A stretch of DNA of 64,000 bases from Sweltsa coloradensis. Its lineage: Eukaryota; Arthropoda; Insecta; Plecoptera; Chloroperlidae. The position numbers and the translations under genes were made by a program. Shown here in pieces: positions 20,946 through 31,699 of the stretch (position 1 is the first letter of the stretch; each line of letters opens with the position of its first letter). The notes below the pieces were generated by a model. The model searched no databases. It had not been told where the DNA came from and was given only the letters and a program-made list of their open reading frames with translations. Location of the stretch: NCBI GenBank assembly GCA_024449915.1, contig JAMZAV010000026.1, positions 682,001 through 746,000 on the forward strand. The letters run 5' to 3'.

Positions 20946-23776
20946 TTCGGTCGCCGCTGTACTCTCACCTCCCGATACTGAAATATAACACACATGCGCT
21001 CTAGAAACTCCAAAACTATCTCCGAAACTACACACAACTTTCTTACTTTTATAATGCTCCTGAAACCTAATAGTTTTAAGGCGGGTGTGTCTAATTACGT
21101 AAAAGCAAGAACTCCTAAACATTGGCTCAACATATTTCGAACGGAAACGCGATAAATTTCTAGTTAACATTACCAGCAAAACAATACACGCATATTTTCT
21201 TCGGTTAGTGATACTTTTACTTACAGTTCAGATACTAGTTTAGTTCAGCATGAAATATCACAATAAGAATACAAAATTAGTTTTTAATTTGTACATTGTT
21301 TTAAGGACTTAGTATACTTTTCTTGTAGTGATGTAAAATGTAAAGAAAATCCTGAAATATTATGCTAATTATCATAATATTCCAATTATTTCCTTATGAA
21401 ATTAGTTTTGATTGTGTTAGTGTAAATTTTCATATTTGGTGTAAATGTTTGTGCTGCTAACTTGAGTCTACAAACTCAGACGATATCATAGCCGTGGCTA
21501 AGGCTTGCGAGGTTTACAGCTTGCACACGTGTAGATGCCTGGGAATCACAGGGGCCGCGACCCTTTGCTCTGCTAGACCAAGCGGATGACCTGTCAACAG
21601 CCACAAAACATATCTATTATATCCGCCCTACCATTTAAAATAACGCACCGCCTTCAACTATAATATATACATTTAGCCCGATATCTTTTTTTAGAATCTT
21701 TTAAAATGTTTATGCTGTGACACGGACGAATTTTTCGAGAGGTAGAGAGAGAAAGTCTGAGAGAGAAATGCGATATTTACCTCCTGACGTTAGATCAATA
21801 TTTGTCCTTTCTATATTTGGGATCCCTTTGCTATCATATAAAACACTCGGGACCCGGAGCACAATGCCTTCGTCCGATGATAAGATGCATGGTCCGTTGC
21901 ACAGTGCCAGGTGTATATATACAGCTTTGTTAATATTAATAACATTCAAATGAATACAATGCCTGCTGTATTAGCATAAAAACACACCCACTCTCACACG
22001 CGCGTACAATCACTCACAGACAGAAAACCTAACGCTGAAACACACTCGCACACACGTGGTGTGGTGATAAACTGTCAGAAGTCATACATTTCTGATTGAA
22101 GCGATAAATTCCTCTGTGACAGCGGAATGGGGTGCAATGCAAGTATCAACTTGAAAATGTCCCAATAACTTAATCAATGTTCATATTGATTCATTAGACG
22201 GGCTGTTGTCGACATTTCGTTGATTGTGTATTTAGTAGACTGCTGCAATGTCAACATATGTTCTCGTGTAATTAACAAGAATTGCTATAATCACTCATTT
22301 GCACACAGTGTTAAATTGAGATGTTGACGGTTTTATTTCTCTACTAGGATAAAATGTCACATTGTTTAAGTTAAGTCTGGGTATGGCATTGATACCCACA
22401 ATCAATCACTTATCAGCCAATACTTTAATGGTCGATTAATTAACTCCAAATTTGCAGATTATTTCAATTCATAGAAACATAATTAATTTAATTAGTGGAT
22501 TGCCGCTTTCATTATAATTCAATGTAAATATTGATTAATACATTTTCAGAAACTTTCATTGTATTGAAATTGAATTTCGGTATTTATTGTTGACAATTAC
22601 AATTTCAATATTTATCCAACGGGTCAACACAGGTCAAACGGGTCAACATATGTATTGTTAATTTGTGAATTAGCACCTTAACGTCTCTATTAATGTGGCT
22701 GAGCTATTCGAGACGATGAGTGCGAATAATAACAAAATACATCCGTATGCAAGATTCTCGTACTCAAGTTCCAGGTAGCCGATCCTCGCCCAATCATATG
22801 AACCGTCGTTGACGTGTAGAAATGAATAGGATCCGAGTTATCAATTTCACTGCAACGTATGAAAGAGAAACTGTCAACCTTTGATACTTTATAGAAATTG
22901 AAATATTCAATATTGGAACTTATAAACTACTTTGCTGCTGATGTTTTTAGATGATGATCGATCTGTACATTCCACTCTGCAAGACGATGTTTGTAGATAA
23001 ACTGTCAGGTTGTTGTGACAGCATTCTCAATCTCATGCGCGACATGAAAGTAAAATAGTGTAGTGTACACACTTGATATTATTTTTTTTTAGGTCTTTCA
23101 AAAAGTCAGCGTGACATTACAAGCTTATACATTTTGAATTTCTCGTGGGAAGTTTGCCCAGGTGCTTAACATGTATAACTATATATTTTGTGCATTGGAA
23201 AATTTGTGAAGAGATGTCCGAGGACTGTTTAAGAGAAACTGGAACTTTTCCTGAAGCCAGTTTTTATCAGATTGTTACCACACTTTGCACACAAGTTATG
23301 CCCTACAATATACAGTCTTCGATAGAAGCACATTTATTTTAACCATCACAAAAAAGTAAAATAAATAAAAATGCATTTTTAGGATTTTGGATTTTTGAAA
23401 AATCATCAAAATTGGTAGTTTTCGGAATTTCATTCAATTCACTACTTCTTAAATTGCATATCTATTAGATGACAACTGGAAGCAGGAAAAGTTCCCAAAA
23501 CCGTTTCAAAGGTATAGTTTCATTCATGACCGTGGCAAACCTCGTAAAACGTTCAGTCAGGACTGCCGGTCCACTCCAAAGATCTGAGAAACGTAAGATG
23601 TTCTCGTCGAGGTGTGAGTACCTTGCTATTGATTCCCTCCAGGTGGGCTGAGGGCAGCTCTAATCAGCGTGGGTGTCGGCTACGTACTAACGCGTGTATT
23701 GCGTGCTGTGCGGGTCCAGGGAAGAACACGATGTCTCCTTGACCCCACCACCTGTAGCCTGCGTGACGTCACTGAG
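20946..23776. other. No gene supported
   Basis: Long AT-rich single-copy stretch. Short frames (20853-21179, 21710-21953 on both strands, 23145-23342, 23469-23651) overlap or lack splice support. A CRE palindrome TGACGTCA is at 23764-23771, and a half copy of the CACTGCCTCCTAGAT arm lies at 23777-23791. Confidence 0.5.
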
Positions 23777-23791
23777 CACTGCCTCCTAGAT

Positions 23792-24235
23792 CTTTCACAG
23801 TCTAAACTATGTTGCACCTTCTCCCAACCCCAGATGAAGAAGTAACCCCCCAAATCCCCCCCTAATAACCCCTCTATTCCTATACATTCATTCTGACAAA
23901 TAACAAAATATACAATATGGTATTGCTTGATTTTAACTTCTGTAGACAACTCACTTAATAATTATGGTATGAATGAGAGTATAAATGTGTAAAATGTACA
24001 ATATTTAGTCTATGCAATATAAAAATGTAAATTAATGTTATATCATCAAATATTTCATTGTAAATTCAAAATTGTTACAAACAAATTTTATAAATCTGAA
24101 AAAATGTATTTTATTATAAAGGTTGGATGGAAGAAAAGATTTAGCTGGTCTTAATCGCGCCTGGACAATAAAGACGTCTATCTATCTATTCCTCCCCCAG
24201 TCTCGATCTCACAATTAGTCTATTAGGGAGCTCCC
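23792..24235. other. No gene; 3' end-like GACGTCTATCTATCTAT tail
   Basis: AT-rich DNA. At about 24152-24192, CGCGCCTGGACAATAAAGAC followed by GTCTATCTATCT resembles, in the opposite orientation, the tail region of the repeats at 10931 and 41492. Confidence 0.4.
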
Positions 24236-24600
24236 ATATAAGCATCACTTTTCTGCCCGACCCTCTAGCTTGCGAGTATCATGTCTAAAAACCCGATCAC
24301 AACGTCCGATTGATTTGTTTTTTGTTGACATTACACATCAACAAGGATGATACGGAATGCTTTTAGTGGACATAGGGGTAAGAGGGGGGGGGTGTCTTGT
24401 ACACCAGATAGTTTGGAAAATAATGTGCTCGGCACCTCCACTATTAATGTATAAAACATAAAATAAGCGGTTAAACATATTTTGTCTTGGCGACCCGGCG
24501 CCTCCACCAAAACAATAACACGCAGCGAATTATTTTAATTTTGGATTCTTGTTCGACGATCTATTGATTAAGTAGCTTCGCTCCCTGTCTTGGGTATTCC
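24236..24600 (-). repeat. Dispersed repeat with two 18-bp motif cores
   Basis: On the minus strand: GGGAGCGAAGCTACTTAATC (24560-24580), an exact core at 24493-24510 (CGCC variant), a second diverged core at 24427-24443, then a C-rich tract, and GTCAACAAAAAACAAATC at about 24315-24330. The order matches copies at 11315 and 57215, but the core is duplicated 66 bp apart. Confidence 0.7.
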
Positions 24601-25585
24601 CGTACCCATGCTTGTTTTAATTAGTAAATACTTTAAATGCTGAGATCATTAGATACTATAAATATTATTTAAATGTTATTATTTAAAATATTAGATATTA
24701 TTAAAATACAGTTTTAGGACTTTACTTGTTATTTTTAAGATTAAATAAATAAATAAAATAAATAAATAAATAAATATCATCTTTCAGTTGCCATGAAAAT
24801 ACCCGAAATATGCCATTCATTTTATTCATTTAATGACTTAATGAACAAGCAAGTCATAAAGTTGCATTTCATTTTAGTTATTAGTTACTCTTTGGCTTCT
24901 TTCAGAAACTCTTATTGGCAAAAAAAATGCATCATAAACTTTCGTAGATAAACGCTGATTTTGACAATCTACCTTTTATCAAATTTTTCATGAAGTTCTA
25001 CTCTCAAGATATTTGGATTGTCGTCTGTTTAAAAAATATCCAGAAACATGGAAGCTGAACGTATTTTTCGACACCCCTATCCGTACGTACGCATACTAAA
25101 CTATTGAAACAATGGTACCGAATTAAATCTGTACGTTTCGCAACATTGATCATAATTATTGTAATTCCGTGATGAAAATCTCGTCGGCCGTGGTCGCGGC
25201 CGGACAATTTATTGAGCGTCCCTTGATGTGATAAACCACCAATTAACGCTCGAGTGGATAACTTTATTTAATTTGTCGATGGAAACTTGTCAACAGCGCG
25301 CGACGGAAATAAAAGCGCAGAGTTAATGTGTGATGGACAACTTCGTACGTGTTTATTGTGCTTCAGGCGTGATGCGCGTTTTATTATACAGACACCCTTG
25401 TGTGTAATGTGAGAGAGACTATTTCACAGGCAAGCTGGCTGGGAGAGAAGTTTAGAGTTTCTTCTTGAATGTAGACCATCTCGGTGAATATACCGTCAAG
25501 TTTATTGTAAACTATCCTCTCGAGCCCTATAAAATATTCATCAAAGAACTGTATTTTTGTTTATATTTACTTACTTCACATTTCT
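24601..25585. other. No gene supported
   Basis: Very AT-rich DNA with an AAAT-type microsatellite at 24744-24776. A 67-codon frame at 25004-25207 on the minus strand has no supporting signal. Confidence 0.5.
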
Positions 25586-25650
25586 CGATGTGGATAGTCG
25601 GAAAACACTCGCGTAGGTAGAATTGTAATTCCTGAATTGTAGTAAACATT
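25586..25650. repeat. CGGGAAACACTCCCG repeat, diverged copy
   Basis: TTTCTCGATGTGGATAGTCG, GAAAACACTCGCGTAGGT and GAATTGTAGTAAAC match in order the segment at 29938-30000 (TTTCTCGATTTGGTTGGTCG, GGGAAACACTCCCGTAGGTG, ACTACAATTCAGAAA). A further short copy is at 60883-60935. The GGGAAACACTCCC centre is itself a small hairpin. Confidence 0.6.
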
Positions 25651-26148
25651 ACTTCACATTGTTGTTTATTCTAATTTTGAAATTGCTTTTATATTGTGTA
25701 TTTAATTGTGTCTAGTGGTCTTATCTTCACTGTACAACGTGCATTGCTTTTCATGTTTATTTCCATTTTATATATTTCTTCTTGTGAAAACTATTAACGT
25801 TTGCAAGATGTTTACTTCACATTGTGTCCCGCACCCGCTGGGAATAAAATTATAGCTATCGTACATGAATAATAATAACAGCTTGATGCTAGTCAGTAGC
25901 AACGAAGTACCCAAGTAATCTTATATTGTGTGAAACACATTTCCGCAAGAAATCTGCTTTTGATTACTAATTAATATTATTGTACCACGTAAACAAAATA
26001 CCATCCCCATCTCATTACAATATAATTTTAAACTGTTTTTTTTTGTTCGTAGCTCTATCAACATCGACTGTTGTTGCACCCTTTTAAAATCAATATCCAA
26101 AGATATATTAAGTTGTAAATCAAGACTCTTTCCTCTTGCTCGTATTAC

Positions 26149-26260
26149 GGTCATTGTTTGCTCGTCGATGGCGTCAGCGCCGATAGGGTTGGCTTGGTCA
26201 TCTTTAATTATGTACCTCACTGAAAACCAGTTGTCACCTGAGTCGGTATACGATTTTTTT
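26149..26260 (+). repeat. SINE-like repeat, family B, copy 2
   Basis: GTCATTGTTTGCTCGTCGAT, AGGGTTGGCTTGGTCATC, CACTGAAAACCAGTTGTCAC and GTATACGATTTTTTT occur in the family order. A minus-strand frame of 116 codons (25921-26271) crosses it and is therefore not a gene. Confidence 0.75.
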
Positions 26261-26810
26261 AAAGCAGACACTAGAGTGAGCAGTTTTGGAATTTTATGTA
26301 CTTTGCATCTTTTAAATGTTATATCTACTAAAACTTGTTAAATTTTTCACTGCAGCACAAATTATTGTTTATTTTTATTTGTAATTAATATAATTTGTTT
26401 CTTAAGTCATACATCTGGTATCGTCGCTCTAACCCTCGCTCCAGTGCTCACAACTCCTACTATTGTGTATACATGGTGAAGAGCTTGTCATGGATTAGTG
26501 AGAATTTATGCGCCTTTTAGTTCCCGTCTCTAAGAATAGCCCGGAGCTCTCTCTCGCCACCTGTGCGCCCTCCCCTGCACCCCTAGTCTAATAGACGCTA
26601 TATTTAGTGGGGTAATAAGAAGACAAATAAACACCGTGTTAAAACGCGAACTTCAGTTATTTCCTACGATAAATCTTTAATGAACGAGATGGCCTGAAAC
26701 ACCTGTCGTTGACTGATGGGGTGATCAGTAAGAGTCGAGGATGTTCTTTGATCTCCTGTGGACCTAGGAGCGGAGCCAGCAGCCTGCACAGTCGCTCACC
26801 TCGGCCCTCG
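26261..26810. other. No gene supported; GC-richer at 26650-26830
   Basis: AT-rich DNA, then a GC-richer patch at about 26700-26830 with open frames on both strands (73 and 64 codons). Codon third positions are GC-rich on the minus strand, but the splice signals are poor. It lies next to the E-box array and could be part of a regulatory region. Confidence 0.35.
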
Positions 26811-26818
26811 AGCGCTTC

Positions 26819-27182
26819 CACGTGTGCACTCAACGATGAAACATTACTCAATCACACGTGCACTTTCTTTACTTCATTTCTTTTACACACTCTCACGTGG
26901 ATAACAATGAAACACGTGTACATTACTTAATCACACGTGGCCAAACATTAAATCACTCATACATTATTGGTTTCCACGTGGCAAAACATTAAAACACTTG
27001 TACATTATTGGTTTCCACGTGGCAAACATTAAACACTTGTACATTATTGGTTTCCACGTGGCAAAACATTATAACACTTGTACTTATTCGTTCACACGTG
27101 GCCTTACAATAAAGCACCTGTTCTTTACTCGGTGACACGTGTGATAAACATAAACCACTCGTACATTACTTTATGCCACGTG
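26819..27182. promoter_or_regulatory. Array of eleven CACGTG E-boxes
   Basis: Perfect CACGTG palindromes start at 26819, 26855, 26894, 26913, 26934, 26975, 27016, 27055, 27095, 27136 and 27177. From 26934 on, the spacing is 39-41 bp. A repeat of about 41 bp underlies them, with ACATTATTGGTTTCCACGTG and a half-period CACTTG, CACCTG or CACTCG. CACGTG is the canonical target of bHLH-zip factors (USF, MYC/MAX, CLOCK, MITF types). The palindrome is intact in every unit while the linkers differ. It is either a homotypic enhancer-like cluster or a minisatellite that happens to carry E-boxes. Confidence 0.8.
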
Positions 27183-27189
27183 GGATAAA

Positions 27190-27830
27190 CATTGTATTTT
27201 GACCGAGCTGTTTCTGTCAGAGTTCGTTCGTCTGTCAGTTTGCTTTGAGGTGCGCGAGGCCGGAACGGGCAGCTGTAATCAGGCAAAGTAGTCGTAAACA
27301 GCCGAGGGGGGGGGGGGGGGTGCTTTTTAATATCATATACAGCCCCGGCTCGCCCGCGCCCTTAACAGCTCTTGAAAAAATTCCAGTTTTGTAAATTATT
27401 AAAATACATGCACGTATACATATGGGAGAGGGGATTGGAGTGGCCGTGTAATGGTCGGCCCCCAGGGTGTGGGTTTCAGGGGTAGTGGGCGGTTGCGGTG
27501 CGTGTTCCATTGTTTGTAGACTTTGTTGCTGCCGCTTTAGATGATCACGTGTTTGATTCCGCTTCGGTCAATCTAAATAATTCGACTTATGTTTTCCTTG
27601 CAGCATAACCCATGGACATCAAATAACGTGCCATGTGTCATTCATTTGCAATTTATAAAATATGTTGACAAAAAATAATTTTAAAAGTGCATAATTTGTA
27701 TGCATTTTATTTATTTTTTAAATCAACAATTATTGGGAGGTGTGGGTGAACTATGATTTATACAATGCTATGTGTAGGACATTATAAAATTATTTTAATA
27801 TATCGATCTAATTTTAAAATATCGATCTTT
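27190..27830. other. No gene supported; G15 tract
   Basis: Contains a G15 tract at 27306-27320 and a frame of 91 codons on the minus strand (27235-27510) translated from that low-complexity DNA. A weak T-arm-like GTGTTTGATTCCGC lies at about 27549. I see no gene. Confidence 0.5.
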
Positions 27831-27833
27831 GGT

Positions 27834-27950
27834 TGGTTATCGTTCACTCGTCGATTGCGTCGGGGCCTACAGGGTTGGCTTGGAGGCTTTGGTTTAATGT
27901 CTCCCGCTTAAAAATCAGTTAGTGGGTAAACTTTAAATACGATTTTTTAA
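27834..27950 (+). repeat. SINE-like repeat, family B, copy 3
   Basis: GGTTATCGTTCACTCGTCGA, GGGGCCTACAGGGTTGGCTT, CGCTTAAAAATCAGTTAGTG and CTTTAAATACGATTTTTT preserve the family order. Confidence 0.75.
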
Positions 27951-28490
27951 AATTATTTACTTTTTTACTTTTTAGACGATTTATCAGTTTCGATATATTT
28001 ACTAACATTTCCCTAAACTAAAGTATAATACATATATTTGTTGATTTAATACTCTTTATGTTTTGTGGTGTCTTGATATTACCTTGTAAGGTATCACTGT
28101 ATATTTCTGCCTTCTAGTAATTAAAACGGTATTAAACTGCACGAGGTTGATGGGAACTATTTCAAGCAATCCAGCTGGCGGTACATTGTGCTGTGTGTCG
28201 GTGCTTTCTCGTGCCCTAGTTATTGATTGTTTGTTACCTAGGTCATGTAGAACTCACTCGCCTAGTACTTTACCATTGATTGTAGAGGAATGATCGTATC
28301 TTTCCATGCACAATGCGGATGTGTTTTACTGAAGGAAAGTTGTTAGAATATTATTCAATTGATTCCCCTCTTTAGGTTATATCAAATGGTGGTTTTATGT
28401 GGGTGTTATGTGTAGGAATGTCTAGGCTGCGTCAATATTGTTGAAGGTATTAATTAATGAATGAATAAATAAATAAAAACATGTTTATGT

Positions 28491-28942
28491 AGCGAGTTTG
28501 CCCACTTAGTAATACAACTGGTTTTCAGTGAGAGAACTTTTCATTTTTACCCTATTATGTAAAATTACATACATATTAATATGTGACTATTTACCAGGTT
28601 TCAATTTCTCAACCAATTTTAGTCAAATGTATGTATGAAATTTGACATAATTGGGTAAAAATTAAATATAAATATGCAATAAATTGACTGACAAATATAA
28701 TCGATTTTCTAGTCTTTAGAATCCATCAAAATTGTCAAAAACACACAAATAAATGTGCATTTTCTGACTGTTCTATCGAAAATCGTATATGACAGGGGCG
28801 TCCACGTACACAATGTCCATTATTAGCAATTACATACTACGTTTTATTTACTCATTCATTTATGGCCGCAGCAAAAGAAACGCGCAGAGCATCACATCAA
28901 TCCTCCCTCTTTAGCGGTCATGACGTCATTGACGCGCGTTTA
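28491..28942. repeat. 450-bp direct duplication, left copy
   Basis: This matches 29027-29468 through its whole length with scattered substitutions and indels, from AGCGAGTTTGCCCACT to TCATTGACGCGCGTTTA. The left end (CCCACTTAGTAATACAACTG, TTTTCAGTGAG) is a minus-strand family B end. A CRE palindrome TGACGTCA at 28921-28928 is mutated (TGATGTCA) in the right copy. Confidence 0.9.
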
Positions 28943-29026
28943 TAATGATCAGGTTATTAAATGATTGTGTTATTAAAAGTCCCAAGCTAAATGTTGGAAG
29001 ATTGGAATTAACATGAATTTCTTTTT

Positions 29027-29468
29027 AGCGAGTAGCCCACTCAGTTACAGAACGGTTTCAGTGAGAGAACTTTCATTTATACCCAATTTAGAATTACATA
29101 CATATTAATATGTGATTTTTACCAGGTTTCTATTTCTCAACAATTTTAGTCAAATGTATGTATGAAATTTTACATAATTGGGTAAAAATTCAAATATAAA
29201 TATGCAATAAATTGACTAACAAAATTAATCGATATTCTAGTCTTAAGAATCCATCAAAATTGTCAAAAACACACAATAAATTGGCATTTTCTGACTGTTC
29301 TATATGATAATATCTAAAATCGTATATGACAGGGTGTACACAGGTCCATATTAGCAATTATATACTAAGTTTTATTTACTCATTCATTTATGGCTGCAGC
29401 AAAAGAAACGCGCAGAGCATCACATCAATCCTCCCTCTAGCGGTCATGATGTCATTGACGCGCGTTTA
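29027..29468. repeat. 450-bp direct duplication, right copy
   Basis: Second copy, about 85 bp after the first ends. Shared blocks include ACATACATATTAATATGTGA, TTGTCAAAAACACACAA and CAGCAAAAGAAACGCGCAGA. The divergence suggests an old tandem duplication or two insertions of one element. There is no open frame of note. Confidence 0.9.
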
Positions 29469-29469
29469 A

Positions 29470-29937
29470 CACCCAATCAACGATCGGTAATGGAAAATAG
29501 AGTTTCGCTAGTTGGCCACATTCACCCACAGGCGACGCCAGCATCCCCAAGGCTAGTTCGGAACAACTCTATAGTCTAAACCATGTATTATGTAGTTCGT
29601 TGCTAAGAGGGCTTGAAAGTCACCGATTAAATGTGCCTTATATTTATAAGATCATAAATAATTATGGACTGGACGTGATGGCAGTGAAGTGTGCCTGTAA
29701 AAGAAGACTGCCAACTTGCCCGGGCCACCTTAGTCGTTCTGTGGTCACTTTTATAGGATGTTATAAAATAGTAATTATCAATTGTATGATATAGATGCTC
29801 CATCGAAAGAATGCAGGAGGCAATCGGCGGGTCAATCAGCGATCAGTATTTTAAACTAGAGGCCGCTAATTGGCTAGAACTAGCTCACCGGTGACGACAG
29901 CATCAGCGAAGCTAATCTATCAGCAGCTAATGTATAT
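29470..29937. other. No gene supported
   Basis: Mixed-composition DNA. A 64-codon frame at 29600-29794 has no support. Confidence 0.45.
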
Positions 29938-30080
29938 TTCTCGATTTGGTTGGTCGGGAAACACTCCCGTAGGTGTAATTGTTCTTATTTACTACAATTC
30001 AGAAATTAAAAAAGTCCGCCCCAACCGAGATTCGAACCACGGGTCTCCCACATTCCAGGTGAGCGTCTTAACCACTAGAC
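29938..30080 (-). repeat. tRNA-headed SINE, minus strand, of a head-to-head pair
   Basis: On the minus strand a tRNA-like head (30080 to about 30006) has the D-arm TGTCTAGTGGTTAAGACGC, a paired anticodon-type stem CTCAC/GTGGG around the 7-nt loop CTGGAAT, and the B box GGTTCGAATC. The T stem is mismatched and there is no long variable arm although the loop would read GGA, so it is not a functional tRNA-Ser. The body runs AGTCC..ACTACAATT to the CGGGAAACACTCCCG block. Confidence 0.7.
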
Positions 30081-30128
30081 AATCAGGACGGGTACATTTT
30101 AATCTCTGTATTGTAGTTAGATTATATA

Positions 30129-30235
30129 TCTGTCTAGTCTAGTGGTTAAGACGCTCACCTGGAATGTGGGAGACCCGTGGTTCGAATCCCGGTTGGGGTG
30201 GACTTTTTTAATTTCTAAATTGTAGTAAATAATAG
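30129..30235 (+). repeat. tRNA-headed SINE, plus strand, of a head-to-head pair
   Basis: Nearly identical tRNA-like head facing the previous one: GTCTAGTGGTTAAGACGC, CTCACCTGGAATGTGGGAG, GTGGTTCGAATCCCGG. It is followed by GGACTTTTTTAATTTC and AATTGTAGTAAATAAT, the complement of the other copy's body. With 29985-30080 it forms an inverted repeat of about 100 bp around a spacer of about 50 bp. Confidence 0.7.
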
Positions 30236-30239
30236 CTAA

Positions 30240-31110
30240 TGTATACTTTTATACAAGTACTTATGTTTTACCTTTATTATTTTATATGTTTAAATAATTG
30301 TGGTTAAAAACATACTTCGTACAACGCGTGTGATGTTGTTTGCGAGCTGCCTACAGTGTATTTAGTCGTCGCCTCTTGGTAATATGACGAGCGAGATAAA
30401 ACACTTGTTCACACGTACAGCGTAATGAATGTCGTTTGTAACAATGGCCACTTGTACTTCTAGCTCTCGGCTTGTGAACCAAGAGACATTTCAAGTTAAA
30501 CCAGTGGCGACCATTACACGACCATTACACCCACACCCCCGGTATAATTACAAGCGGGGGTGGCTTTTCACCTCCTTCTGTTTGGAAATGAACATATCTG
30601 CGAGCTTGACGGGATTTTTCCATTGAATGGGTCGCGGTTCTCGTCGCTTTGTTTGACGCGGACGATTCGGTTGTGCTAACGAAGCAGAGGGCGGAAAACA
30701 ATCGTCGTATTTCACGCGGAAGTGAGGTTATGTTCGTGTTGGGCAGTCAGCCGGGCAGATATATGATTGACATCATTTAGAGTACACTGAAATGGCATAC
30801 AAGCACACCCTACACCACCCCACACCTACAGCTTTTTTTGCCTTTTTCTCGACGTAGCCTCGATATGTTTGTTAATATTTATTTTTTCGTTATGTACACC
30901 CGAGGACATACATAAACTAGGAAAACGCTAAAGTCCCGCCGCGTTGATGGATGAGCGTTTTTGTAAGTTTTTAGTTTGCGTGGGACCACTTTTCCTTTGC
31001 AAGTGCTTTGTGAATGCATTGTAGGTGATTGTTGTCGAGTTTCAAATGTTACTTGTTAATGGTTATTATAAACCTCAAAAAAACTCATATCAAAACCTTT
31101 ATTCTATGAA
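30240..31110. other. No gene supported
   Basis: GC is somewhat higher around 30420-30720. Frames are below 70 codons and lack domains or donor/acceptor pairs. No shared repeat. Confidence 0.45.
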
Positions 31111-31120
31111 TTCTGGCTCA

Positions 31121-31450
31121 CTTTTTCAACTTTTTCTTTCAAAAGGTACTACATCACCTTAACCTTAATGTTCATGTGAAATATGAATGTTGTAGCCCCA
31201 CCCGTTTGGTCAGAATCGGCCCAAATGTCACGAAAATATCGCACTAAAAATCGAAAAAAATCGTAAAAGTACGATTATTTTATGGGTTTTGGTTACCTTT
31301 TTCAACTTTTTTTTTCACAAGGTACTACATCACCATAACCTTAATGTCCATGTAAAATATGAACTTTGTAGCCCCACCCGTTTGGTCAGAATCGGCCCAA
31401 ATGTCACGAAAATATCGCACTAAAAATCGAAAAAAATCGTAAAAGTGCGA
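31121..31450. repeat. 176-bp tandem duplication
   Basis: Copies begin at 31121 and 31297 (CTTTTTCAACTTTTT). They share GGTACTACATCACC, TAGCCCCACCCGTTTGGTCA and AATGTCACGAAAATATCGCA nearly unchanged. The second copy runs directly into the GAGCG-type element at 31445. Confidence 0.9.
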
Positions 31451-31695
31451 TATTCATGAGAAATATTTCTCCGATTGAACCCAAAAACGTGGCACGTCTA
31501 AGTTCAGAGATTTCGAAGGTCCTGTCAAATTTTCATCAAGATCGCTTATGCCGTTTGCCCGGAATCGTGCGAACAAACAGACAAAAAAACAAACAAAAAA
31601 AAAAACAAACAAACACACAAAAAAAACATTGGAGCTAAATTTTTGAGGGGTCAGTGAAATTGAAGTTTTCGCTTCGCTCGCTACGCTCGCTACGC
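31445..31695 (-). repeat. GAGCG-type repeat with AAAC/TTTG core
   Basis: On the minus strand: GAGCGTAGCGAGCGTAGCGA then GCGAAGCGAAAACTTC, a T/TTTG-rich low-complexity core, GTTCGCACGATTCCGGGC and TTGATGAAAATTTGACAGG. The plan (GAGCG repeats, simple-repeat core, 'CGAACGG..GAAATTTT' block) is shared with 36838-37200 and 50498-50735. A 104-codon frame translating the core is not a gene. Confidence 0.65.
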
Positions 31696-31699
31696 TCAT

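Noticed and set aside
25921..26271. 116-codon minus-strand frame
   Set aside because: Its 5' part lies in a family B SINE-like repeat and the rest is AT-rich.
26657..26851. Minus-strand frame with GC-rich third positions next to the E-box array
   Set aside because: Splice sites that would bound it are weak or misplaced and the opposite strand is also open. It was kept only as a note in the region entry.
30006..30202. Functional tRNA genes
   Set aside because: The heads have mismatched T stems and lack the long variable arm that a GGA (Ser) anticodon would require, and both continue into a shared SINE-like body.
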